From Sphingopyxis fribergensis (GTDB lineage: Bacteria > Pseudomonadota > Alphaproteobacteria > Sphingomonadales > Sphingomonadaceae): a stretch of DNA of 64,000 nucleotides. The stretch is taken from positions 1,898,501 to 1,962,500 of the forward strand of contig NZ_CP009122.1 in the NCBI RefSeq assembly GCF_000803645.1, in the 5' to 3' direction. Under the pieces are notes generated by a model. It ran no database searches. It had not been told where the DNA came from and was given only the letters and a program-made list of their open reading frames with translations. Below, piece after piece: positions 15,495 through 24,164 of this stretch (the first letter of the stretch is position 1; every line of letters starts with the position of its first letter). A program made the position numbers and the translations under genes.

Positions 15495-16667
15495 ATGGAA
15501 ACCCGTGCCGGCGATCCCGGAGCCTTTGCCCGCTTCGACCTGACAAGCGTGCCCTCTCCCGCCTTTGTCGTCGATGCCGCCAAAGTGCGCGCCAATCTGT
15601 CGGTGCTCCGCCACATCGGCGATGCGTCGGGCGCGCGCGTGCTCGCCGCGCTCAAGGCTTTTTCGATGTGGTCACTGGGGCCGGTGGTTGCCGAATATCT
15701 CGATGGGGTGTGTGCGTCGGGCCTCTATGAAGCCCGGCTTGGCCACGGCGAATATGGCGGCGAAGTCGCGACCTATTGCGCGGGCTACAAGGAAGCAGAC
15801 CTGCCCGAGATCGCGGCGCTCTCCGACCATCTCATCTTCAATTCGCCGGGTCAGATCGCGCGCTTTCGTCCGCTACTTGATGACCTCCGCGCCAAGGGTG
15901 CGAGCTTCGACATTGGCCTCCGCATCAACCCGATGCACAGCGAAGGCGAGGTTGCCAAATATGATCCCGCCGCGCCGTGCAGCCGCCTCGGTTTCCCGGT
16001 CACCCAGCTCCTTCCCGAACATATGGAGGGGATCGACGGCATCCATATGCACAGCCTTTGTGAACAGGATTTTCCGCCGCTCCAGCGGACATGGGAATCG
16101 GTGCAACCGATGCTGCGCCCCTTCTTCAACCAGCTCAAGTGGATCAACTTCGGCGGCGGGCACCATGTGACGCGCGCCGATTATCAGGTCGACGATCTGA
16201 TCGCCTTCCTGAAGCAGGTCCGCGCCGCGACCGACTGCGACGTGATGATCGAACCCGGCGAGGCGATCGCGCTCGACGCCGGCATCCTCGTCGGCGAGGT
16301 ACTCGACCTGTTCGACAATGGCATGCCGATCGGTATCACGGACATTTCGGCGACCTGCCACATGCCCGACGTGATCGAAGCGCCCTATCGCCCCGCGATG
16401 CTGGGCGAAGGTGACGAGGGTATGCCCGTCCGCCTCGGCGGCCCGTCGTGCCTCGCGGGGGACGTCATCGGCGACTACCGCCTGCCTGGCGGCGCTCGCA
16501 TAGGCCAGCGCTTCGCTTTCCTCGATCAGGCGCATTATTCGATGGTGAAGACGAACACCTTCAACGGCGTCCCGCTGCCGTCGATCTGGCTGTGGGACAG
16601 CGAAACCGACGAACTGAAGCTGATCCGCGAATTCGGTTACGAGGATTTCAAGACGCGGCTGGGGTGA
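15495..16667 (+). CDS. nspC: Carboxy(nor)spermidine decarboxylase
   Basis: PLP-dependent alanine-racemase-fold decarboxylase of 390 residues that turns carboxyspermidine into spermidine (or carboxynorspermidine into norspermidine). The PLP lysine is Lys54 in LAALKAFS, GIHMHSLCEQ carries the conserved His, NFGGGHHVT is the phosphate-binding glycine loop, and MIEPGEAIALDAG and ATCHMPDV hold the usual active-site Arg/Glu region and catalytic Cys. The GG(P)SCLAGD stretch near 313-321 is typical of NspC. It works with the dehydrogenase at 13797. Confidence 0.93.
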   Translation: METRAGDPGAFARFDLTSVPSPAFVVDAAKVRANLSVLRHIGDASGARVLAALKAFSMWSLGPVVAEYLDGVCASGLYEARLGHGEYGGEVATYCAGYKEADLPEIAALSDHLIFNSPGQIARFRPLLDDLRAKGASFDIGLRINPMHSEGEVAKYDPAAPCSRLGFPVTQLLPEHMEGIDGIHMHSLCEQDFPPLQRTWESVQPMLRPFFNQLKWINFGGGHHVTRADYQVDDLIAFLKQVRAATDCDVMIEPGEAIALDAGILVGEVLDLFDNGMPIGITDISATCHMPDVIEAPYRPAMLGEGDEGMPVRLGGPSCLAGDVIGDYRLPGGARIGQRFAFLDQAHYSMVKTNTFNGVPLPSIWLWDSETDELKLIREFGYEDFKTRLG

Positions 16668-16674
16668 CCGCGCA

Positions 16675-17415
16675 TCAGAAATGCGAGCCGTCGAAGATCA
16701 GTGCGACCGCGCGCCCGCGCGCGTCGGTCGCCGCGAGCGCGTTCCAGACGTCTTCGCACTCGAACCCGCATGAAATCGTTCGGTTCTCGTAGCGCGCGGT
16801 GATCTTGTAACGTCCGGCGGCCGCCTCGCGGCAAGAATTGGCGGTTCGCGCCTTGGTGAATGCCGCGGTGCGCGTAGCCTCGCTGCCCTTCGCCGGAATG
16901 GCGCGGACGGCCGCCCGCGCGCCCTCGACCGTCGAGCAGAGATAGAGCTTGTCCATCGTCGCCGGATCGTGGTTCAGCACGCCATCGGGCATGAACTCAG
17001 CAAGCCAGCGCTCGAATTCGGTGCGCGGATGCCTGGTGTTGCCTGTCTCGTCGACGATTCCGACGACCCGGGCTCCGCTTGCGTTTACCCCGCGATAGAC
17101 GAGATAGGTTTCGCGCCCCGGCGCGAGCGCCAGCGTCCGGCGGTGCAGGGCCTGCTGAATCGTGATCGTCGATTTTGCATCGGGGCTGTTTTGCGTACAG
17201 CCGGTCGCCGCCAGTCCCTTGAAAAACAGGCCGGTATCGATCGTGTGATTACGCGGCGCCGACTGGACGCCATAATAGCTACCGAGCATCTCGCGGGCTG
17301 CCGCCTCGGTCGGGCAAATGACGGTCGAAAAATCGTTCGGGATATCGGTTTTCGACGGCAGCGGCTCGCCGCCCCCTTGCGCCGCCATCATCATCGCCAA
17401 CGCTGCCAGGCTCAT
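16675..17415 (-). CDS. Hypothetical exported protein
   Basis: A 246-residue protein with a short hydrophobic N-terminus (MSLAALAMMMAAQGGG) that may be a signal peptide. Six cysteines are spread through the chain (ICPTE, TGCTQ, LYLCST, NSCRE, ISCGFECED), suggesting disulfides in the periplasm. I recognise no family. GGGAGT lies about five bases before ATG 17415. It is convergent with nspC (7-base gap) and lies downstream of no clear operon partner. Confidence 0.7.
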   Translation of the reverse strand: MSLAALAMMMAAQGGGEPLPSKTDIPNDFSTVICPTEAAAREMLGSYYGVQSAPRNHTIDTGLFFKGLAATGCTQNSPDAKSTITIQQALHRRTLALAPGRETYLVYRGVNASGARVVGIVDETGNTRHPRTEFERWLAEFMPDGVLNHDPATMDKLYLCSTVEGARAAVRAIPAKGSEATRTAAFTKARTANSCREAAAGRYKITARYENRTISCGFECEDVWNALAATDARGRAVALIFDGSHF

Positions 17416-17471
17416 CCGAGACTCCCTTTTCGGTTCGAAGACAGGAGTTTACCGCTCTAACAGATGTAAGG

Positions 17472-19169
17472 TCAACCGACGGGAGTGCCCGTCTCCGCTA
17501 ACGCCTGATGGATGTGGCTCACTACCACAGATCCCTCGCCGACCGACGACGCAACGCGCTTCACCGATCCCTTGCGCACGTCGCCGACGGCGTAGATACG
17601 CGGCCAACTGGTTTCGAGATGGCTCGGCATGCGGTCAAGCGACCAGCCCGCCTTGACGAGTTCGAGCGGTGCAATGTCGGCACCGGTCTTCACGAAACCG
17701 CGCTCATCGCAAACCATTTCCTTGGGCAGCCAGCGCGTGTTCGGGCTCGCGCCGAGGAAGAGGAACAGGAACTTGCAGTCGCAATGGTCCTCCGCACCGG
17801 TCTCGCGGCAGCGATAAGTCACCCCGGCCAGATGCTCCTCGCCGTGCAACGCGACGACGTCGGTCGAGGGGATAATCTCGATATTCGGATGCTCTTCGAG
17901 CCGTTTAACCAGATATTCGGACATCGTATCGCGCAGGCTAGACCGGCGGAAAATGACATAGACCTTCTTCGCGACGCTCGCGAGATAGATTGCGCCCTGC
18001 CCCGCCGAATTGCCCGCGCCGACGACGCTCACCTCGGCATCGCTGCAGAGCTGCGCTTCCATCGGCGTCGCGCCGTAATAGATGCCGCGGCCCTCGTAGG
18101 ATTCGATGCCCTCGATCGGCAGGCTTTGATATTTGGCGCCGCTCGCAATCACCACCGCGCGGCTGCGCAACTTGCGTCCGTCGGCAAGGTGCAGGCAATA
18201 GGCGTCGGCGTCGTCGCGGTTGATCGATGCCGCGCTGACCGGCGACACCAGTCGGGCGCCGAATTTCTGCGCCTGCACCGTCGCGCGGCGCGCCAGTTCG
18301 TTGCCCGAAATCCCGGTGGGAAAGCCCAGATAATTTTCAATCTTCGACGAAGTACCCGCCTGCCCACCGGGCGCCAGCGCGTCGAGCGCAATGACCGACA
18401 GCCCCTCCGACGCGGCATAGACCGCCGCCGCCAGCCCGCCAGGACCGCTGCCGACGACGATGACGTCGGCCGTGGCGCCATCGGGAAGCAGGTCGAGCCC
18501 CAGCCCCGCCGCCAGTTGCTCGGGCGTCGGTTGGATCAGCACGTCGGCGGCCCCCAGTATGGCGACCGGTAAATTATCCTCGGTCAACCCGCGCTCGGCC
18601 AGCAGATGTCCCGCAACTGGCCCGTCGGCTGGGTCAAACCAGCGATGTGCGACGCCATGCTTCATGAGGAGGTCTCGTAGCGCATAAACGCTGCGATCCA
18701 TCGCCGCTCCGATGACGATCGTCACCGCAAAGCCGCGATTCTTGCTGAACTCGCGCCGCGCCGACAGCACGCGGATGAAGATGTCCGAATAATAGCTGTT
18801 GCCCGCGATCAGCCGCTGAAAATCGGCATGGACAATGCGAAGAATCTCACCATCGGCGCCCATCTCGACGCGCGACAAATGCCGTTGTCCGGTGAGCACC
18901 GACAGGTCGCCCGCGAACTGCCCACGTTCCATCCAACCGACGCGCTTGCGCCCTTCATCGGTCGAGGCGAAAATGTCAGTGTGCCCCGACAAAGTGATAA
19001 TGCAATCGGGCGCCATCGCGCCTTCCTCGATAATCAGGTCGCCCGCCTTGTGCGATTCGATCGCGCCGAACGCGCGTAGTTCGTCCAGTTCCGCGTCGGT
19101 GAAGTTATAGTTGACGTCGGCGCGAGACACCATGGCGAACGGATCCTTTCCGGGTTCGAGAACGTTCAT
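17472..19169 (-). CDS. Cyclic-nucleotide-binding domain fused to a thioredoxin-reductase-like flavoprotein
   Basis: A 565-residue fusion. Residues about 22-140 form a Crp-type cNMP-binding beta-roll (AGDLIIEEGAMAPDCIITLSG, RGQFAGDLSVLTGQ). Residues about 145-225 look like a cysteine-less glutaredoxin fold (VTIVIGAAMDRSVYALRDLLMKHG). The rest is a thioredoxin-reductase-like module with FAD motif GSGPGG (240-245), NAD(P) motif GAGNSAGQ (384-391) and a C-terminal YAVGDVRKGSVKRVASSVGEG. The redox CxxC expected near residue 370 is absent: the stretch reads YYGATPMEAQLC with a single Cys375. It is therefore not a normal thioredoxin reductase. Start: ATG 19169, or ATG 19133 after GGAAAGGA. Confidence 0.88.
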   Translation of the reverse strand: MNVLEPGKDPFAMVSRADVNYNFTDAELDELRAFGAIESHKAGDLIIEEGAMAPDCIITLSGHTDIFASTDEGRKRVGWMERGQFAGDLSVLTGQRHLSRVEMGADGEILRIVHADFQRLIAGNSYYSDIFIRVLSARREFSKNRGFAVTIVIGAAMDRSVYALRDLLMKHGVAHRWFDPADGPVAGHLLAERGLTEDNLPVAILGAADVLIQPTPEQLAAGLGLDLLPDGATADVIVVGSGPGGLAAAVYAASEGLSVIALDALAPGGQAGTSSKIENYLGFPTGISGNELARRATVQAQKFGARLVSPVSAASINRDDADAYCLHLADGRKLRSRAVVIASGAKYQSLPIEGIESYEGRGIYYGATPMEAQLCSDAEVSVVGAGNSAGQGAIYLASVAKKVYVIFRRSSLRDTMSEYLVKRLEEHPNIEIIPSTDVVALHGEEHLAGVTYRCRETGAEDHCDCKFLFLFLGASPNTRWLPKEMVCDERGFVKTGADIAPLELVKAGWSLDRMPSHLETSWPRIYAVGDVRKGSVKRVASSVGEGSVVVSHIHQALAETGTPVG

Positions 19170-19261
19170 CTTTAGCGCCGCAGAGCGGCCTTGTCTTGCG
19201 TTTGCGCGGTTTGGCGTGCGTCTGCCCCGGTTCGCCCTTCATGTTACCGCTCTATTACAAA

Positions 19262-19388
19262 ATTGCGCGATAGGGACTTTACAGGGGGGACCCCCCTCCA
19301 TATATGCGCCTCCGCTGCCCCAGGGGGACTTCCAATAACCGCAAGGCAGCCTTGTCGTTTACCGTTACACTTTTGGGGGTCCCTTGCA
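19262..19388 (+). promoter_or_regulatory. Candidate RNA-switch leader of ornithine decarboxylase
   Basis: The 219-base gap before the decarboxylase gene holds three complementary G/C blocks: GGGACCCCC at 19287-19295, AGGGGGA at 19322-19328, and GGGGGTCCC at 19375-19383. The last contains the ribosome-binding site and is the exact reverse complement of the first. The first block can also pair locally with the preceding G-run (19284-19289) or with the middle block, so mutually exclusive folds are possible. A 33-codon frame (ATG 19304, stop 19403-19405) overlaps the start region. Alphaproteobacterial ornithine decarboxylase genes are known to carry the speF leader RNA; membership is inference. 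Confidence 0.45.
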
Positions 19389-20582
19389 TTGCACCAGCAT
19401 CATAGCGCCCACGGGCTGATTCAGGCACTTTCGCCGGTCGAACCTGTTACGCTTGTCCGCCCGCACGCGGCGCGGCGCGCAGCGCGTTTCTTCATCGACC
19501 GCTTTCCCGGCACGACCATGTATGCGGTCAAGGCGAACCCTTCCGCCGACCTGCTGCGTGTGCTGTGGGATTCGGGTGTCACGCATTATGACGTCGCCTC
19601 GATCGCAGAGGTCCGGCTTGTCGCGCGCACGCTTCCCGCTGCGACGCTTTGCTTCATGCATCCGGTAAAGGCCGAGGAAGCGATTTCCGAAGCCTATTGG
19701 AAGCATGGCGTGCGCACCTTCTCGCTCGACACGCTCGACGAACTTGAAAAGATCGTTCGTGCGACCGAAGGCGCGCAGGACCTGAACCTGCTCGTGCGCC
19801 TCCGCGTCTCGTCGGATCATTCGAAGCTCAGCCTCGCCGCCAAATTCGGCGCCGAAGCCGACGAGGTCGTCGAACTGCTAATGGCAACGCGGCAGGCGGC
19901 CGACGCGCTCGGCATCTGCTTCCACGTCGGCAGCCAGGCGATGACCCCGCATGCCTATGCACAGGCGATGGAACGCGTCCGCGCGGCGATCGTCGCGGCG
20001 TCGGTCACCGTCGATATCATCGATGTCGGCGGCGGTTTCCCCTCGTCCTATCCGGGCATGGAGCCCCCGCCGCTCGACGCCTATTTCGAGACGATCCACC
20101 GCAGCTTCGAAAGCCTGCCGATCAGCTACTCCGCTGAACTCTGGTGCGAACCGGGCCGTGCGCTGTCGGCCGAGTATAGCTCGCTGATCGTCCGCGTCGA
20201 AAAGCGCCGCGGTGAGGAATTGTATATCAACGACGGTGCCTATGGCGCGCTGTTCGATGCCGCGCATGTCGGCTGGCGCTTCCCCGTCACGCTGCAGCGC
20301 GACGTGGACAGCGATGCCGAGATGGTGCCGTTCAGCTTTTATGGCCCGACGTGCGACGATCTCGACCATATGGCAGGCCCCTTCTTCCTGCCGGCGGATA
20401 TCAAAGCGGGCGATTTCATCGAAATCGGCATGCTCGGTGCCTATGGCTGCGCGATGCGCACCAAGTTTAACGGCTTTGGCGCCGACGAGACGCATGTCGT
20501 CAGCGACGAGCCGATGGTCAGTCTCTACACCGGCGAAGTCGAACAGGAACGCCGGAGCGCGACAGTAACCAAGTTGTTCTGA
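19389..20582 (+). CDS. Ornithine decarboxylase (type III fold, lysine/ornithine class)
   Basis: PLP enzyme that decarboxylates ornithine to putrescine, possibly also lysine to cadaverine. The 397-residue product has the PLP lysine Lys48 in YAVKANPS, FHVGSQ for the phosphate/His region, DVGGGFPSSYPG for the glycine loop, CEPGRALSAEYSSL, and catalytic Cys322 in GPTCDDLD. I propose a TTG start at 19389 because GGGGG lies eight bases upstream and upstream in-frame sequence is unlike the family; no ATG/GTG is available nearby. Putrescine made here would feed the carboxyspermidine enzymes at 13.8-16.7 kb. The leader is annotated separately. Confidence 0.9.
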   Translation: MHQHHSAHGLIQALSPVEPVTLVRPHAARRAARFFIDRFPGTTMYAVKANPSADLLRVLWDSGVTHYDVASIAEVRLVARTLPAATLCFMHPVKAEEAISEAYWKHGVRTFSLDTLDELEKIVRATEGAQDLNLLVRLRVSSDHSKLSLAAKFGAEADEVVELLMATRQAADALGICFHVGSQAMTPHAYAQAMERVRAAIVAASVTVDIIDVGGGFPSSYPGMEPPPLDAYFETIHRSFESLPISYSAELWCEPGRALSAEYSSLIVRVEKRRGEELYINDGAYGALFDAAHVGWRFPVTLQRDVDSDAEMVPFSFYGPTCDDLDHMAGPFFLPADIKAGDFIEIGMLGAYGCAMRTKFNGFGADETHVVSDEPMVSLYTGEVEQERRSATVTKLF

Positions 20583-20603
20583 CGAACCGCGACCGCTGAA
20601 CAG

Positions 20604-20640
20604 AAAGGCCGGCGCAGCGATGCGACCGGCCCTTTCGCTT
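20604..20640 (+). terminator. Intrinsic terminator after ornithine decarboxylase
   Basis: GGCCGG at 20607-20612 pairs with CCGGCC at 20626-20631 around a 13-base loop, with AAA before and TTTCGCTTTT after. It lies 25 bases past the stop and fits a rho-independent terminator. Confidence 0.7.
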
Positions 20641-20669
20641 TTGGGCGAGGCCGCTAGATTGCGCGCCCC

Positions 20670-21995
20670 ATGCAGCCTTTCCATCATCTCCTCGCCAATA
20701 ATCTGGTCGCCAACATCACCAACTTCACGGTGTGGTTCGCGCTGACCTTTTGGACCTTCCTCGAAACCCAGTCGGTGTTCGCGACGGGGATGATCGCGGG
20801 CATCTATCTGGTGCTGACCGCGATGCTGGGCATCTGGTTCGGCAGCCTTGTCGATCATCATCGCAAGCGCAGCATGATGATGGTTTCGAGCATCGCATCG
20901 CTGATCCTCTACGGGGTCGCGCTCGCCGGCTATCTGCTCGATCCCGATATCCGCAATGCTGATGTGCGCAGTGTGACGCTCTGGCTCTTCATTCTCGTCT
21001 CGATGTTCGCGGTCATCGCCGGCAACATCCGCATGATCGCGCTACCGACGCTCGTGACCTTGCTCGTGCCCGAGAGCCGGCGCGACAAGGCGAACGGGCT
21101 CGTCGGCATGGTCAGCGGCATCGGTTTCCTGACCACTTCGGCCATCAGCGGTTTCCTCGTCGCATGGGGGGGGATGGTTGCGACGCTGGGGTTTGCGATC
21201 GTCCTGTCGCTGATTGCCGCGATCGACCTGCTTTTCGTACATATCGACGAGCCGCGCGAGACGGAGGAGAATGCCGAGCCGCGCCGTATCGACCTTGCCG
21301 GAACCTTCCGCATCGTCCTCGGCATTCCGGGGCTGTTCGCTCTGATCCTCTTTTCCGCCTTCAATAATCTGCTCGGCGGCGTCTTCATGGCGCTCATGGA
21401 CGCGTATGGCCTGTCACTGATGAAGGTCGAGGCATGGGGGCTGCTGTGGGCGGTCACGTCAAGCGCCTTCATCCTCAGCGGCGCGCTCATATCGCGGACG
21501 GGGCTCGGAGCGAACCCGGTGCGGACCCTGCTTCTCGTCAACCTCGTCACCTGGGCCGTCGCGGCAGTCTTCACCATCCAGTCGTCGATCATCCTGCTGG
21601 CGATCGGTTGCTTCATCTGGATGTTCTTCGGCCCCTATGCCGAGGCAGCCGAGCAGACGACGCTGCAAAAGGTCGTGCCGTTCGAGCGGCAGGGACGCGT
21701 TTTCGGCTTTGCCCAGTCGGTAGAGCTCGCGGCCTCGCCGCTCACCGCTTTCCTGATCGCGCCGTTGACGCAGTTCGTCTTCGTGCCGTTCATGACCGAC
21801 GGCGTGGGAGCACGGGCCATCGGCGACTGGTATGGGCGCGGCCCCGAGCGCGGGATCGCCGTTGTCTTCACCATCGCCGGCCTGCTGGGTGTCGCCTTGA
21901 CGATCATCGCCCTGCGTTCGCGGTCCTATCGCAAGATTTCGGCTGCCTATGCTGCCGGAAATGGCAATGTCGAAGCGGCGCCCGCAGCGGCGTAA
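20670..21995 (+). CDS. MFS transporter
   Basis: A 441-residue integral membrane protein with about twelve hydrophobic segments. The loop between helices 2 and 3 reads FGSLVDHHRKRSMM, the MFS motif-A pattern (G-x-x-x-D-x-x-x-R-R/K). A longer cytoplasmic loop after helix 6 (HIDEPRETEENAEPRRIDLAG) is typical of the central MFS hinge. The N-terminal MQPFHHLLANNLVANITNFTVWFALTFW resembles multidrug/efflux-type members, but the substrate is unknown. It has no good ribosome-binding site near ATG 20670 and is probably transcribed on its own, after the terminator at 20604. Confidence 0.9.
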   Translation: MQPFHHLLANNLVANITNFTVWFALTFWTFLETQSVFATGMIAGIYLVLTAMLGIWFGSLVDHHRKRSMMMVSSIASLILYGVALAGYLLDPDIRNADVRSVTLWLFILVSMFAVIAGNIRMIALPTLVTLLVPESRRDKANGLVGMVSGIGFLTTSAISGFLVAWGGMVATLGFAIVLSLIAAIDLLFVHIDEPRETEENAEPRRIDLAGTFRIVLGIPGLFALILFSAFNNLLGGVFMALMDAYGLSLMKVEAWGLLWAVTSSAFILSGALISRTGLGANPVRTLLLVNLVTWAVAAVFTIQSSIILLAIGCFIWMFFGPYAEAAEQTTLQKVVPFERQGRVFGFAQSVELAASPLTAFLIAPLTQFVFVPFMTDGVGARAIGDWYGRGPERGIAVVFTIAGLLGVALTIIALRSRSYRKISAAYAAGNGNVEAAPAAA

Positions 21996-22076
21996 GGAAA
22001 ATCGCCGAAGCCCTCTTCCGTTTTACTTTGCAATCATTCTATCCTGCGCCGCAAAGCAGAGAGAGGATGTGCGCCT

Positions 22077-23222
22077 ATGTTGTCAGGGATCCGGATCGTC
22101 GACCTCACCACGGTCATCTTCGGCCCCTATGCGACGCAGATGCTCGCCGATCTCGGCGCCGAGGTAATCAAGGTCGAAACGCCGGGGACGGGCGACATCT
22201 CGCGCTATCTTGGCAACGGGGCTCCCGATCCGACGATGGGGTCGATCCACCTGACCGTGAACCGCGGCAAACGCTCGATTGCGCTCGACCTCAAAAGGCC
22301 CGAGGATGCCGCGACATTGCGCGACCTGATCGCGACTGCCGACGTCTTCTTTCACAATGTCCGCGGCAAGGCGATCGCGCGTCTCGGTTTCGATTATGAA
22401 GGCTGCAAGGCGCTCAAGCCCGACATCATCTATGTCCATGGCACCGGTTTCGGCCAGGATGGCCCCTATGCGGATCTTCAGGCCTATGACGATGTCATCC
22501 AGGCCGCGACCGGCACCACCAGCCTGCTCCCCCGCGTCGATGGCGACCCGCGTCCGCGCTATTTCCCCTCGCTGATCGCCGACAAGATCGCGGGCCAGTT
22601 CGGCGCGCAGGCAATTCTCGCCGCGCTCGTTCACAAGTTCAGAACCGGCGAAGGCCAGCAGGTCGAGGTGCCGATGTTTGAATGTTTCGCCTCGTTCATG
22701 CTCGTCGAGCATCTGCGCGACGCGACGCTCGACCCGCCGATCGGCCCCGCGGGCTATCCGCGCCAGCTCGATCCGACGCGCCAGCCCTTTCCGACCAGCG
22801 ACGGCTATCTGGCCATCGTTCCCTATACGCCTGAATCGACCGCACGGTTGATGGTCCTGCTCGGGAGCGCGGGACTCACCGAAACGCCCGAGTTCGAGGC
22901 GGCGAAGGCGAAGGGCCAGCACATGCCGATCGTCTACGCCGAAATCGCGCGCAAAACCCCGGCGAAGACCACCGCCGAATGGCTCGAACTGTTCGCAGCG
23001 AACGATATCCCCGCAATGGCGGTTCGCGATCTGCAGGATATCAAGGAAGACCCGCATTTCGTCGCGACGGGATTTTTCCGGCGCCGCGAACATCCCGATG
23101 TCGGCGGGTTTCACGAGATGCAGCCACCGGTGAAATATGGCGCGATGCCGGGTCGCGACCTTGGCTTCGCCCCGCGCGTCGACGGCGACGGCGAGGCGAT
23201 CCGCGGCGAACTGAAGCGTTGA
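22077..23222 (+). CDS. Class III (CaiB/BaiF) CoA-transferase
   Basis: Moves CoA between carboxylic acids through an enzyme-bound aspartyl mixed anhydride. The 381-residue protein opens with MLSGIRIVDLTTVIFGPYA and LADLGAEVIKVETPG, both family hallmarks. The catalytic Asp is Asp138 in LQAYDDVIQA, followed by the glycine-poor loop ATGTTSL. The substrate (for example formyl-, carnitine- or succinyl-CoA type) is not predictable. GAGAGG lies about 13 bases upstream of ATG 22077. The two MAPEG genes follow on the same strand after 62 bases. Confidence 0.92.
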   Translation: MLSGIRIVDLTTVIFGPYATQMLADLGAEVIKVETPGTGDISRYLGNGAPDPTMGSIHLTVNRGKRSIALDLKRPEDAATLRDLIATADVFFHNVRGKAIARLGFDYEGCKALKPDIIYVHGTGFGQDGPYADLQAYDDVIQAATGTTSLLPRVDGDPRPRYFPSLIADKIAGQFGAQAILAALVHKFRTGEGQQVEVPMFECFASFMLVEHLRDATLDPPIGPAGYPRQLDPTRQPFPTSDGYLAIVPYTPESTARLMVLLGSAGLTETPEFEAAKAKGQHMPIVYAEIARKTPAKTTAEWLELFAANDIPAMAVRDLQDIKEDPHFVATGFFRRREHPDVGGFHEMQPPVKYGAMPGRDLGFAPRVDGDGEAIRGELKR

Positions 23223-23284
23223 ACTTCGCCCATTGCATTGTTCGCGCCGCGGCGTAGCATCTGTCAAAGAACAAGGGGGAGCCA

Positions 23285-23716
23285 ATGCCAGAAAATCTGC
23301 TCGCGCCCGGCGCGGTGCTCGCGTTGTGGACGCTCGTCATGCTGACCTGGGCGGGGGTGACGCGCTTCCAGGCTTTCTCCAAGGTCGGCATCGACCTCAA
23401 GACCGCCCCGCCGGGCGGCCGCGGGGTCGATCTGGAGGGCGTGTTGCCCCCGCTCACCAACTGGAAATCGCATAATTACACGCATCTGTGCGAGCAGCCG
23501 ACGCTCTTCTATGCGGTCATCATCTTTCTGCACCTGTCAGGCGGCAGCACCGACCTGACGCGTGCGCTCGCCTGGGCTTATGTCGTGCTGCGCATCGTCC
23601 ACAGCTTCTGGCAGTCGACGGTCAATCGCGTGCCGGTGCGTTTCGTCATTTTTTCGGTCGCGACGCTGTGCCTTTTTGCGCTGTCGCTGCTCGCGGTGAT
23701 CGCTACTTTGGGTTGA
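23285..23716 (+). CDS. MAPEG family membrane protein (first of tandem pair)
   Basis: A 143-residue protein with four hydrophobic helices, the size and layout of the MAPEG superfamily (membrane-associated proteins in eicosanoid and glutathione metabolism). The central LPPLTNWKSHNYTHLCEQPTLF contains the conserved N-Y-x-x-x-x-E-x-P pattern, and RIVHSFWQSTVN matches the helix-3 signature. Eukaryotic relatives are microsomal glutathione transferases; bacterial function is mostly unknown. A strong GGGGGAG site sits directly before the ATG. Confidence 0.88.
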   Translation: MPENLLAPGAVLALWTLVMLTWAGVTRFQAFSKVGIDLKTAPPGGRGVDLEGVLPPLTNWKSHNYTHLCEQPTLFYAVIIFLHLSGGSTDLTRALAWAYVVLRIVHSFWQSTVNRVPVRFVIFSVATLCLFALSLLAVIATLG

Positions 23717-23729
23717 GGGGGAGAGAGAT

Positions 23730-24164
23730 ATGGATACGAACGACATACTGGGACCGGTCGCGACATTGGTGCTCTGGTCGATGATCATGTGGGTGTGGAT
23801 GTACGCGACGCGCATCCCGGCGATGAGCCGCGCCAAGATCGACGCCGCCAAGATGGTCGGCGGGACGGGGAAGAGCCTCGACGAAGTGCTGCCGCCCGAG
23901 GTGCAGTGGAAGGCGCACAATTATAACCATCTGATGGAGCAGCCGACGGTCTTCTATGCCGTCGCACTCGCGCTCGCGATCGGCGGCATGGGCGGCGGTC
24001 TCAATGCGCAGCTTGCCTGGGCCTATGTCGGCCTGCGCATCCTGCACAGCTTGATCCAGGCGACGGTCAACCGCGTGATGTGGCGCTTCGGCATTTTTGC
24101 CCTCGCCAGCCTCGCGCTGATCGCGCTGTGTCTGCACGCCTTCATCGGCTTCGTGCTGCACTGA
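23730..24164 (+). CDS. MAPEG family membrane protein (second of tandem pair)
   Basis: A 144-residue paralogue of the preceding gene, 13 bases downstream and with its own GGGGGAGAGAG site. It shares the pattern LPPEVQWKAHNYNHLMEQPTVF and RILHSLIQATVNRV, and has four hydrophobic helices. The pair likely arose by tandem duplication and then diverged. The products may form hetero-oligomers, since MAPEG proteins are trimers; this is inference. It is convergent with the RNA methyltransferase gene that ends at 24165. Confidence 0.88.
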   Translation: MDTNDILGPVATLVLWSMIMWVWMYATRIPAMSRAKIDAAKMVGGTGKSLDEVLPPEVQWKAHNYNHLMEQPTVFYAVALALAIGGMGGGLNAQLAWAYVGLRILHSLIQATVNRVMWRFGIFALASLALIALCLHAFIGFVLH

